Assembly: GCA_900314795.1 (NCBI GenBank)
Contig: OMWP01000014.1
Coordinates: 1 to 55,075, forward strand
DNA length: 55,075 nucleotides
From: an uncultured Eubacteriales bacterium
GTDB taxonomy: Bacteria; Bacillota; Clostridia; Oscillospirales; Acutalibacteraceae
Direction: 5' to 3'
Below the pieces are notes generated by a model. The model ran no database searches. It saw only the letters and a list, made by a program, of their open reading frames with translations, and was not told where the DNA came from. Every line of letters starts with the position of its first letter. The stretch's first letter is position 1. Below are positions 22,564 to 30,416 of the stretch, piece after piece. The position numbers and the translations under genes are program-made.

Positions 22564-24915
22564 ATGCGATTAAAAGAACTGAAAACAGGACAGTCCGCCG
22601 TCATCACGGCGGTAGGCGGCGAGGGACGACTTCGCCAACATTTTCTGGATATGGGCGTGATCCCCGGCACCCAGGTCACGCTGGTCAAGCTCGCGCCCAT
22701 GGGCGACCCCATGCAGCTCACGCTCCACGACTATGAGCTGTCCCTGCGACTCGCCGACGCTGAAAAAATAGAGATCGAACCGATCGAGAAAACCGCACCG
22801 AGATCCTACCCCAAAAAATCCAAAAGAGATCACCCCGGCTTTGGTGAGGGCGGTAAATTCCACCCCAAGGGCAGCGGCGATCCCCTGCCCGATGATACTA
22901 CGCTGACCTACGCCTTAGTCGGCAACCAGAACAGCGGCAAAACCACGCTCTTCAACCAGTTGACAGGCTCCAACCAGCATGTCGGCAACTTTCCCGGTGT
23001 GACGGTCGATCGCAAGGACGGCGTCATCAAAGGCTACAAGAATACCCTGATCACCGACCTGCCCGGCATCTACTCGATGTCGCCCTATACCAATGAAGAG
23101 ATCGTCTCGCGCAGCTTTGTGCTGGATGAAAAGCCCCGCGCGATCATCAATATCGTCGACGCGACCAATATCGAGCGCAACCTCTATCTGACTATGCAGC
23201 TGCTCGAGATGGACACCCCTGTCGTTGTCGCGCTGAATATCATGGATGAGCTGACCGCCAACGGCGGCTCCGTAGACATCAACCAACTCGAATCCCTGCT
23301 CGGCGTACCCGTGGTGCCGATCTCTGCGGCAAAGAATCAGGGCGTCGACGAGCTGGTCAAGCACGCGATCCACATCGCGCATTATCAGGAAAAGCCCCTG
23401 CGGCAGGACTTTTGCTCTGCCGATGAAAAGGGCGGCGCGGTTCACCGCTGTCTGCACGCGGTGCGCCACCTGATCGAGGATAAAGCCAAGAAAGCAGACA
23501 TCCCCCTGCACTTTGCGGCAAGTAAGGTGGTCGAGGGCGATGAACTGATCCTCGAAAAATTGAACCTCGACAGCGGCGAAAAGGAAATGCTCGAGCACAT
23601 CATCACCCAGATGGAAAAGGAATGCGGGCTCGACCGCAACGCCGCCATCGCGGATATGCGCTTCTCCTACATCCAAAAGGTCTGCTCCCGCACCGTCTCA
23701 AAGCCCGCCGAAAGCCGCGAGCATCGCCGCAGTGCCGCGATCGACCGCATTTTGACCGGCAAGTTCACCGCCATCCCGATGTTCATCCTGATCATGGGGC
23801 TGATCTTCTGGCTGACCTTTGATCTGATCGGCGGCAACCTGCAAAACCTCTTGGAGACGGGTATCTCCGATCTGACCAATATCACGAAAACCGCATTGGA
23901 AAACGCCAACGTCAATCCGATCCTTACGGGGCTGGTCACCGACGGCGTCTTTACGGGCATCGGCAGTGTGCTCAGCTTCTTGCCGATCATCATCACACTG
24001 TTTTTGTTCCTGTCGATATTGGAGGACAGCGGCTACCTGGCGCGCGTCGCGTTCTTTATGGATAAGCTGCTTCGGCGGATCGGACTGTCGGGGCGCAGTA
24101 TCGTGCCCATGCTGATCGGCTTCGGCTGTACCGTGCCGTCGGTCATGGCGACGCGTACCCTGCCCAGTGAGCGCGACCGCAAAATGACCATCCTGCTCAC
24201 GCCTTTCATGAGCTGTTCGGCAAAGCTCCCGATCTACGGCTTTTTTGTCAGCGTCTTTTTCAGTCAGTACCGAGGGCTGATCATCACGGGGCTGTACCTC
24301 TTGGGCATCATCATCGGTATTTTGATCGCGTTATTATATAAGAAAACCATCTTCAAGGGTGAGGCGGTGCCGTTTGTCATGGAGCTGCCCAACTATCGGC
24401 TGCCCGGCGCGAAGAACGTCATCCGCCTGTTATGGGACAAGGCGAAGGACTTCATCCAGCGCGCGTTCACCGTCATCTTCATCTCCACGATCATCGTCTG
24501 GTTCCTGCAGAACTTCAATCTGCAATTCAATCTGGTCGATCCCGCTACGGAGTCGCAGAACAGCATTTTAGCACAGCTGGCGGGACTCATAACCCCCGTG
24601 TTCGCGCCGCTCGGCATGGGCGACTGGCGCATCGTCACCTCGCTGATCAGCGGCGTGATGGCAAAGGAAAGCGTTGTTTCCACCCTCAAGATCCTCTACA
24701 CCGGCGGTATCGGCTCGGCGATGACGGCAGTTACAGCGATCTCCATCCTCGTGTTCAGCCTGCTCTACACCCCTTGTGTGGCGGCGATCGCCTCCGTCAA
24801 GCGTGAGCTCGGACACAAATGGGCGATCGGCGTTGTCATCTGGCAATGCGTCGTCGCCTACCTCGTCACCACGATCGTCCACCTGATCTGCGTGCTGTGC
24901 GGAATGGGAGGGTGA
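22564..24915 (+). CDS. feoB: FeoA-FeoB fusion ferrous iron transporter
   Basis: The 783-residue protein imports Fe(II). Residues 1-75 are a FeoA SH3-like domain (LRQHFLDMGVIPGTQV is diagnostic). A charged linker (about 78-112) leads to the FeoB GTPase with G1 GNQNSGKTT (120-128), the G2 region GNFPGVTVD, G3 DLPG (165-168) and NIMDE for the guanine site. A helical GDI domain follows, then the membrane part with two Gate regions (FGCTVPSVMATRT; SPMSC-like MSCSAKLPIYGFF). FeoA and FeoB are usually separate genes, although fusions occur in Clostridia and Bacteroidetes. It is the first gene of a two-gene operon behind a metal-repressor-like box. Confidence 0.95.
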   Translation: MRLKELKTGQSAVITAVGGEGRLRQHFLDMGVIPGTQVTLVKLAPMGDPMQLTLHDYELSLRLADAEKIEIEPIEKTAPRSYPKKSKRDHPGFGEGGKFHPKGSGDPLPDDTTLTYALVGNQNSGKTTLFNQLTGSNQHVGNFPGVTVDRKDGVIKGYKNTLITDLPGIYSMSPYTNEEIVSRSFVLDEKPRAIINIVDATNIERNLYLTMQLLEMDTPVVVALNIMDELTANGGSVDINQLESLLGVPVVPISAAKNQGVDELVKHAIHIAHYQEKPLRQDFCSADEKGGAVHRCLHAVRHLIEDKAKKADIPLHFAASKVVEGDELILEKLNLDSGEKEMLEHIITQMEKECGLDRNAAIADMRFSYIQKVCSRTVSKPAESREHRRSAAIDRILTGKFTAIPMFILIMGLIFWLTFDLIGGNLQNLLETGISDLTNITKTALENANVNPILTGLVTDGVFTGIGSVLSFLPIIITLFLFLSILEDSGYLARVAFFMDKLLRRIGLSGRSIVPMLIGFGCTVPSVMATRTLPSERDRKMTILLTPFMSCSAKLPIYGFFVSVFFSQYRGLIITGLYLLGIIIGILIALLYKKTIFKGEAVPFVMELPNYRLPGAKNVIRLLWDKAKDFIQRAFTVIFISTIIVWFLQNFNLQFNLVDPATESQNSILAQLAGLITPVFAPLGMGDWRIVTSLISGVMAKESVVSTLKILYTGGIGSAMTAVTAISILVFSLLYTPCVAAIASVKRELGHKWAIGVVIWQCVVAYLVTTIVHLICVLCGMGG

Positions 24916-24917
24916 GC

Positions 24918-25061
24918 ATGAACCTTGTCGACATCCTGATCCTCTGCGCGATCGCGGCGGCAGTGATTGCGGCGGTCGTTTGCATCGTTATCCGTAAGCG
25001 CAAAGGGAAAAGCTGTTCCTGCTCCTGCGACAGCTGTCCCTATCCCTGCCATAAAAAATAG
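24918..25061 (+). CDS. FeoB-associated Cys-rich membrane protein
   Basis: This 47-residue peptide begins two bases after the feoAB stop, with GGGAGGG just upstream. It has one membrane helix (VDILILCAIAAAVIAAVVCI), a basic KRKGK stretch, and a tail CSCSCDSCPYPCHKK rich in cysteines. Small proteins of this kind (FeoB-associated family) are found next to feoB in Firmicutes and may help deliver or handle iron at the membrane. Confidence 0.9.
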   Translation: MNLVDILILCAIAAAVIAAVVCIVIRKRKGKSCSCSCDSCPYPCHKK

Positions 25062-25105
25062 TTGAAGGATCTGCAAATTTTTCCTTTTCGGATAGGACTT
25101 TCCTA

Positions 25106-25252
25106 TTGATTTTATTATGCTGTATTGTTATAATAATTTTGTGATTGACGCCTGTCTGCCCGACGACGCAGCGATACAGATTTTTTGCAATAGATCATGA
25201 TTTTTTATTGCTTTTTGATACATCGGCTCCGATCATCACGGAGCCGTTTTTT
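25106..25252 (+). ncRNA. Candidate small RNA with its own promoter and terminator
   Basis: TTGATT (25106-25111), a 17-base spacer and TATAAT (25129-25134) make a sound promoter. About 115 bases downstream is an intrinsic terminator, CGGCTCCG-ATCATCA-CGGAGCCG (25224-25246) with six Ts. No credible reading frame lies between. This layout predicts a transcript of about 112 nt starting near 25141. It could also be a terminated leader of the acyltransferase gene, but that gene starts 330 bases further on. Confidence 0.4.
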
Positions 25253-25583
25253 CTGCCGTCTGCGGCAGAATCGGTCTAAACCCCTCAGATTGGGTCGGTA
25301 GAGTGACATCCCTGCCGAAAAGCCGCATCAACACTGGATTTTTTCGACTTGTTCTACTGTGAGTAGAGCCTGTTCTACCCGCTGTTGAGCGCTATGTAGA
25401 ACCGTAGGGTTCAGATGTAGACAGTTTTGGGGCGACAATTGCTTTTCAACGCTTCACAACTTTGCTATAATGAATCGGGTTGAAATATGACGGATCCGCG
25501 AGGTTGATAACCATGAGCAGGCAGAAATCTGCTTGCCAAAACCATGACTCGGATTATTTCTGTCACCCTAAAGGAGGCTGTTC
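25253..25583 (+). promoter_or_regulatory. Leader region of the acyltransferase operon
   Basis: The stretch has no gene. It contains a CTGCCG/CGGCAG hairpin and several pairings built from TTCTAC and GTAGAA (for example GTTCTAC near 25379 with GTAGAAC near 25396). An extended -10 promoter TGCTATAAT (TATAAT at 25466-25471) lies about 110 bases before the GTG start; its -35 is weak. Confidence 0.45.
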
Positions 25584-26387
25584 GTGGATAACCGCAAGGT
25601 CATATACTATCAGGATGAACTTAACGACGAATTTTCCACGGCGGTCATCGAAGCAAAGAAGATTGACGACGGCTACGTCTATGACCGCAAGGGTCCCATC
25701 CGCGCGTTCACCCGCTTTTTCTGGTACCGCATCGTCGCGACGCCGATCGCGTATCTGTACGCAAAGCTCAGCCTGCATCAACGATCGGTCGGACGGGAGA
25801 AGCTCAAGCCCTTCCGCAAGCAGGGCGTCTATCTTTACGGCAACCACACGCAGGCGATCGGGGATCCCTTCACGCCCAACGTCTTTTGCTTTCCCAAGCG
25901 GGTATCCTTCATCGTGCATGCCAACAACGTGTCGATGCCGTATCTCGGACGGATCAACCCCTCTCTGGGCGCGATCCCGCTGCCCGATACCCGGGACGCC
26001 TACCGCAACTTTCAGGAATGTATCGCGGGACGTATCGAGAAGCACCACGCTGTCGTGATCTATCCCGAGGCGCATATCTGGCCGTATTACACCCATATCC
26101 GTCCCTTCCCCGACGCATCCTTCGGCTATCCTGCCAAGGACGGCTCACCGGTGTTCTGCTTTGTCAACACCTACCAAAAGCGCGGCAACAAGCGTAAACC
26201 GCGCATGACGACCTATATCGACGGACCCTTTTACCCCGACATGGAGCTCCCCCTCAAACAGCGCCGCAAAAAGCTGCGCGATGAGGTATATGCGCAGATG
26301 TGTAAACGTGCCGAGCTCTCCAACGTCGAGGTCATCCAATACATCAAAAAAGAAAAAGCGGACGACACGACGCAACAGACTGTGTAA
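25584..26387 (+). CDS. PlsC-like acyltransferase
   Basis: The 267-residue protein carries the lysophosphatidate acyltransferase landmarks: GNHTQAIGD around His88/Asp94 and VVIYPEAHIW as the second motif. The catalytic motif here is H-x5-D rather than the usual H-x4-D, which is worth checking. Start is GTG 25584 with AAAGGAGG six bases upstream. It is the first of three genes for glycosyl and acyl transfer, so the likely job is making an acylated glycolipid at the inner face of the membrane. The acyl acceptor is unknown. Confidence 0.82.
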   Translation: MDNRKVIYYQDELNDEFSTAVIEAKKIDDGYVYDRKGPIRAFTRFFWYRIVATPIAYLYAKLSLHQRSVGREKLKPFRKQGVYLYGNHTQAIGDPFTPNVFCFPKRVSFIVHANNVSMPYLGRINPSLGAIPLPDTRDAYRNFQECIAGRIEKHHAVVIYPEAHIWPYYTHIRPFPDASFGYPAKDGSPVFCFVNTYQKRGNKRKPRMTTYIDGPFYPDMELPLKQRRKKLRDEVYAQMCKRAELSNVEVIQYIKKEKADDTTQQTV

Positions 26388-26459
26388 GGCTGAAAACCGC
26401 TGTCATCTTCTTTTGTCGGCTGATCCTTTGTCAGCAAAACTTTTCTACGGAGGTATCTC

Positions 26460-27302
26460 ATGGTAAATGTCCTATTCTGCGGAAACGACGGTGTTTTCGA
26501 CGGATTTCTCACCTGCGCCTTATCACTGATGAAGCGCACAAAATCCGACGAGCCCTTTGCATTCCGAATTTTTACCATGGAACTGACCCGCCTGAGTCCC
26601 AAATATACCGGTATACCGGAGGAGCGCATCGAGCTGCTCCGCAAGACCGTCCAACAATATAATCCCGAAAACACCCTGAAGGTGATCGACGTCACCGAGC
26701 TGTATGAGCAGGAATTTGCCCATTGTCCCAACGAGGGCGCGTACTGCTCACCCTACACCCTGCTGCGATTGCTCGCCGACCTGGTCGACGACATCCCCAC
26801 GGATGACAAACTGCTGTACCTCGACGCGGATATCCTCTTCCAGCGCGATGTGCATCTGCTGTATGATATCGACCTTGAGGGATATGAATACGCCGCGGCA
26901 CGCGACCACTACGGCAAATACCTCCTCTATCCCAACTACATCAACGCCGGCGTGGTGCTGTTCAACATGAAAGAAGCCCGCAAGAACGGTCTGTTCGAAA
27001 AAGCCCGCCGCGAATTAAGGCGAAAAAAGTTTCTTTTTGCCGACCAGACGGCGCTGATCCATGCGACAACAAAGAAAAAGCTGTTGCCCCAGCGCTTCAA
27101 CGATCAAAAATTCCTCCACCCGCACACGGTAGTCAGGCATTTTTCCAAGCGCCTGTTCTACACCCCCTACCCCCACACCGAGAACATCAAGCAGTGGCAG
27201 GTGGACAAGGTACACAATGTCTTCGGCTACTATGAGTTCGACGACATCCTCAACGAATACCTCACCATTATGACCAAGAGTAAATCCACTGAGACGGAGT
27301 AA
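26460..27302 (+). CDS. Glycosyltransferase family 8 protein
   Basis: The 280-residue enzyme shows the GT8 core: an N-terminal Rossmann strand NVLFCGND, a helix with LLRLLADLV, the metal-binding DxD motif LLYLDADILF (Asp122/Asp124), and an FNMKEARK plus ADQTALI region. GT8 enzymes transfer galactose or glucose with retention of configuration. GGAGG lies six bases before the ATG. The next gene begins three bases after this stop and also has a GT8 domain, so the two probably add successive sugars. Confidence 0.88.
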   Translation: MVNVLFCGNDGVFDGFLTCALSLMKRTKSDEPFAFRIFTMELTRLSPKYTGIPEERIELLRKTVQQYNPENTLKVIDVTELYEQEFAHCPNEGAYCSPYTLLRLLADLVDDIPTDDKLLYLDADILFQRDVHLLYDIDLEGYEYAAARDHYGKYLLYPNYINAGVVLFNMKEARKNGLFEKARRELRRKKFLFADQTALIHATTKKKLLPQRFNDQKFLHPHTVVRHFSKRLFYTPYPHTENIKQWQVDKVHNVFGYYEFDDILNEYLTIMTKSKSTETE

Positions 27303-27305
27303 GAT

Positions 27306-29096
27306 ATGATGAATCAGAAGAAAAATATCCCGATATTCTACGCGTGCGACGAAGGCTTTATCAAGTACTCCGTCGTATCCATCCACTCGATGATGGTGAA
27401 CGCTTCTCCCGATTATCACTACAGTATCTATATCCTGCACGCGGGCATCTCTGCCGAAACGCAGAGAAAGGCGACTAAGCTCGCCGAGGGCAACGAGAAT
27501 TTTGACGTCATCTTCACCGACGTCAGCGAGCGTCTGCACGCCATCACCGATGCGCTTCCCGTGCGCGATTACTACAGCAATACCACCTACTTCCGCCTGT
27601 TCATCGCGGATATGTTCCCCGAGTATGACAAGGTCATCTATATTGACGGCGATACCGTCGTGCAGGGCGAGATCAGCGAGCTGTACCACACCGATCTGGG
27701 TGACAAGTGGATCGGCGCGTGTCACGAGCAGGCGATGGTGCAGACCGATCATTACGGCACCTACGCCGAGAAGGTCGTGGGCGTATCACGCCACAACTTC
27801 TTCAACGCGGGTCTCTTACTGATCAACGCCCGACTCTTCCGTGAGAAGGCGATCCTCAAGCGCTTTGCCGACCGACTGGCGGAATACCAGTTTGTCGTCA
27901 CGCAGGACGAGGACTACCTCAACCTGATCTGCAAGGATCACATCCTGTGGCTCGACCAGCGCTGGAACACCGAGGCGTACTGCGCCTTCCCCTATCCCAT
28001 TGAAGAAGCGAAGATCATCCACTATATCATGGTCAGCAAGCCCTGGCACTATCCCGACTGCACCGGCGGCGACATCTTCTGGCGTTATGCCAAAGAGACC
28101 GAGGTGTATGACGAGATCAAGGCGGTGCTCGACAACTTCACCGATGAAGATAAATTAAATGATGCGGAGGTCATGGACAACTTGTTAGCGCTGGCGAAAT
28201 TCGAAACCGATCGTGACGATAACTATCAAAAACAGCTCGACAGCTCCGTCCGCGCCAAGGACAGGGTCGAGATACTCGAAAAGATCGCTCAGCTCGAGCG
28301 CGAAGGCCGCTTCGACGTTGACGTCGAGGACGATCCGCCCTCACGCACCCTCATGCCCGATGAGATCGAATACGGCAAGCGCGGCATCCGCAAGAAGATG
28401 AAGAGCAAATTCGCTTTTGCCGCGGCACGCCGCTATGTCAACTCGCTAATCGCCGACAAAAAGCTGATCGTCAAGGACATCAAAGGCATCGAGAACTTCC
28501 GCAATCTGAACAGCGGCGCGATCATCACCTGCAACCACTTCAACGCCTTCGACAGCTTTGCGATCCAGCTGGCATATGACGCGGCTAAACAGCCCGACCG
28601 CACCTTCTGGCGCGTGATCCGCGAGGGCAACTACACCTCGTTCCCGGGCTTCTACGGCTTTTTGATGCGCAATTGCAACACCCTGCCCCTCTCCTCCAAC
28701 CTGCGTACCATGAAGAAATTCATGAAGGGCGTCGATATGCTGCTGCAAAAGGGCGATTTCATCCTCGTCTATCCCGAGCAGTCCATGTGGTGGAATTACC
28801 GCAAGCCTAAGCCCCTCAAGAACGGTGCCTATAGCTTTGCGGTACGCAACAAGGTGCCTGTTCTGCCGTGCTTTATCACCATGCAGGATTCCGACATCAT
28901 GGGTGAGGACGGCTTCTTCGTACAGGAATACACCATCCATGTCGGCGAGCCGATCTATCCCAACCCCGATCTCTCCTATCGCGAGAGCGTCAAGGATATG
29001 CTCAACCGCAACTACGCACTGTGGAAGGAGATCTACGAGCGCGAGTATCACATGCCGCTGGTATACGATACCGCCGAGCTGAAAAATGCCGAATAA
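27306..29096 (+). CDS. Bifunctional GT8 glycosyltransferase-PlsC acyltransferase
   Basis: The 596-residue protein joins two enzymes. Residues 1-265 are GT8 (IPIFYACDEGFIKYSVVSI; DxD in VIYIDGDTVV, residues 114-116; FNAGLLLINARLF; a late HY..SKPW His region). Residues 270-365 are a charged helical linker. Residues 385-590 are a PlsC acyltransferase with His411 and Asp416 in CNHFNAFD (standard H-x4-D) and the motif VYPEQSMWWNY. A sugar transferase fused to an acyltransferase points to one product, an acylated glycolipid or lipoteichoic-acid-like anchor. The ATG follows CGGAG and lies just after the preceding GT8 gene. Confidence 0.88.
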   Translation: MMNQKKNIPIFYACDEGFIKYSVVSIHSMMVNASPDYHYSIYILHAGISAETQRKATKLAEGNENFDVIFTDVSERLHAITDALPVRDYYSNTTYFRLFIADMFPEYDKVIYIDGDTVVQGEISELYHTDLGDKWIGACHEQAMVQTDHYGTYAEKVVGVSRHNFFNAGLLLINARLFREKAILKRFADRLAEYQFVVTQDEDYLNLICKDHILWLDQRWNTEAYCAFPYPIEEAKIIHYIMVSKPWHYPDCTGGDIFWRYAKETEVYDEIKAVLDNFTDEDKLNDAEVMDNLLALAKFETDRDDNYQKQLDSSVRAKDRVEILEKIAQLEREGRFDVDVEDDPPSRTLMPDEIEYGKRGIRKKMKSKFAFAAARRYVNSLIADKKLIVKDIKGIENFRNLNSGAIITCNHFNAFDSFAIQLAYDAAKQPDRTFWRVIREGNYTSFPGFYGFLMRNCNTLPLSSNLRTMKKFMKGVDMLLQKGDFILVYPEQSMWWNYRKPKPLKNGAYSFAVRNKVPVLPCFITMQDSDIMGEDGFFVQEYTIHVGEPIYPNPDLSYRESVKDMLNRNYALWKEIYEREYHMPLVYDTAELKNAE

Positions 29097-29279
29097 CAGA
29101 AAATTCCAAGAGCGTTTCACCGATGTGAGGCGCTCTTTTTCGTTTATTGAGAGAGGGAAGCTCCTGCATAATCGCCCCGCCCACGGTTATCATAACAGTA
29201 TCACGGTGGTTTTTGTTGCCCGTCCACCCCAATATGTACCGCAAATGATGAAAGTTTTCAGAAACTTACATACAATATA

Positions 29280-29307
29280 TTGACTTTTTCAAAATTTCTG
29301 GTATTAT
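29280..29307 (+). promoter_or_regulatory. Promoter of a small membrane protein gene
   Basis: TTGACT (29280-29285), a 16-base spacer and TATTAT (29302-29307) precede the small gene at 29350 by about 43 bases. Confidence 0.6.
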
Positions 29308-29349
29308 TTTCTTATACATAGTAATACAATAAGATTCTGGAGGCACAGT

Positions 29350-29514
29350 ATGTTTAATAATTGCGATGGTAAAAAGACTGTTAAGTGGATCATCTGGATC
29401 GCAGCCGCAGTAGCAGCTATCACAGCTGCTGTTACCGCTTTCTTTGTCATAAAAGAGAAGCAGAAGAGAGAAGAAGAAGAACTTGAGGAATACCTCGATT
29501 ATTCAATACAGTAA
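29350..29514 (+). CDS. Small single-pass membrane protein
   Basis: This 54-residue frame has CTGGAGG seven bases before its ATG and its own promoter. The protein has a short polar start, one Ala-rich membrane helix (WIIWIAAAVAAITAAVTAFF), a basic stretch KEKQKR, and a very acidic tail EEEELEEYLDYSIQ. It is followed by a stem-loop at 29517-29551. Similar small proteins are common in Ruminococcaceae, but the role is unknown. Confidence 0.7.
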   Translation: MFNNCDGKKTVKWIIWIAAAVAAITAAVTAFFVIKEKQKREEEELEEYLDYSIQ

Positions 29515-29516
29515 GC

Positions 29517-29551
29517 ACTAAAGGCGGAGGGCAATAGCTCTCCGCTTTTAG
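29517..29551 (+). terminator. Terminator of the small membrane protein gene
   Basis: ACTAAAGGCGGAG and CTCTCCGCTTTTAGT pair in a long imperfect stem ending in a T-rich run. Confidence 0.65.
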
Positions 29552-29554
29552 TTT

Positions 29555-29629
29555 GGGCACGCGTGCCGGGCGCACCGGTGGGCACGCGTGCCGGGCGCAC
29601 CGGTAGGCACACGGACAGGCACGTGTGCC
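29555..29629. repeat. 25-bp GC-rich tandem repeat
   Basis: A 25-base unit, GGGCACGCGTGCC followed by GGGCGCACCGGT, occurs twice exactly (29555-29579, 29580-29604). A third, diverged 25-base unit (29605-29629) follows. Each unit contains the palindrome GGCACGCGTGCC. Confidence 0.85.
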
Positions 29630-29659
29630 CTTTTCTTTTTGTATTGCAACGCCGCAGAT

Positions 29660-29850
29660 AATTCGTAGGGGACGACGCTGACACGCGTGTCCGACGTCCC
29701 GAAAATAACGCCACAGAGGATTGTAGGGTACGCGCTTGAACACGCGTGGTTGATGGTACCGAATGGCAGAAACGAGTTTATCCTATCAAACGCTCCCGAT
29801 ATGATAAACGCCCGTCATTCTCGGTACGTCATAAATGCCGTACCCTACAA
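29660..29850. repeat. GTAGGG-type palindromic intergenic repeats
   Basis: TGTAGGGTACG (29732-29742) has an inverted copy, CGTACCCTACA, near 29838-29849. A related GTAGGGGACGACG unit lies just before it. The segment has no gene. It belongs to the same family as the array at 35735-36060. Confidence 0.55.
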
Positions 29851-29899
29851 CACTCTGCATCGTTTCAGCGTCCCGTAATTCCTCATTCCTCATTCAAAC

Positions 29900-30253
29900 C
29901 TACTTTTCCTTCGGTCTGCTGACCAGTCCGGCGATCAGCGACAGGACTACCGCCGCGCCGATGCCTGCCGCCGCCGCGGACAATGCGCCTGTCAGGATGC
30001 CGATCGCACCGTCCTTGTCCACCGCGTCGCGCACACCCTGCGCCATCAGATGTCCGAAGCCCGACAGCGGCACCGTCGCGCCTGCGCCCGCAAACTGTGT
30101 GAGCGGCTCATACAACCCGATCGCCGACAGCACCACACCCGCTACCACAAACCCCGTCAGAATCCGGGCGGGGGTCAGCGAGGTGCGGTCAATCAGCACC
30201 TGTCCGATCAGACACAGTGTGCCGCCTACCAAAAAAGCCCATAAAAACTGCAT
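29900..30253 (-). CDS. spoVAE: Stage V sporulation protein AE
   Basis: This 117-residue membrane protein matches SpoVAE closely: FLVGGTLCLIGQVLIDRTSL, TPARILTGFVVAGVVLSAIGLYEPL, and FAGAGATVPLSGFGHLMAQG. In spore formers it is part of the SpoVA channel that moves dipicolinic acid into the forespore and out on germination. AAAGGAG lies before the ATG. In most genomes it sits in a spoVAC-D-E operon, but here it stands alone between repeats and the divergent rnf operon. Confidence 0.93.
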   Translation of the reverse strand: MQFLWAFLVGGTLCLIGQVLIDRTSLTPARILTGFVVAGVVLSAIGLYEPLTQFAGAGATVPLSGFGHLMAQGVRDAVDKDGAIGILTGALSAAAAGIGAAVVLSLIAGLVSRPKEK

Positions 30254-30317
30254 ATTCCGTTTCTCCTTTTTTCTAGATTCTTCTACAACAAGTTATTTAT
30301 TTAACAATCTTTTTATA

Positions 30318-30346
30318 TTGAAAAACTGCTATATTAATGTTATTAT
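30318..30346 (+). promoter_or_regulatory. Promoter of the rnf operon
   Basis: TTGAAA (30318-30323), a 17-base spacer and TATTAT (30341-30346) precede rnfC by about 70 bases, in an AT-rich gap. Confidence 0.7.
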
Positions 30347-30416
30347 ATATAAATAGCGTGATTTAATACGTTAAAGAGTAAAATTCTTCTATATATGATA
30401 TGAAGGAGGTATATTT

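Noticed and set aside
22915-23676. Long leftward frame of 253 residues inside feoAB
   Set aside because: It is the antisense shadow of the FeoB GTPase domain, and the FeoB motifs are on the plus strand.
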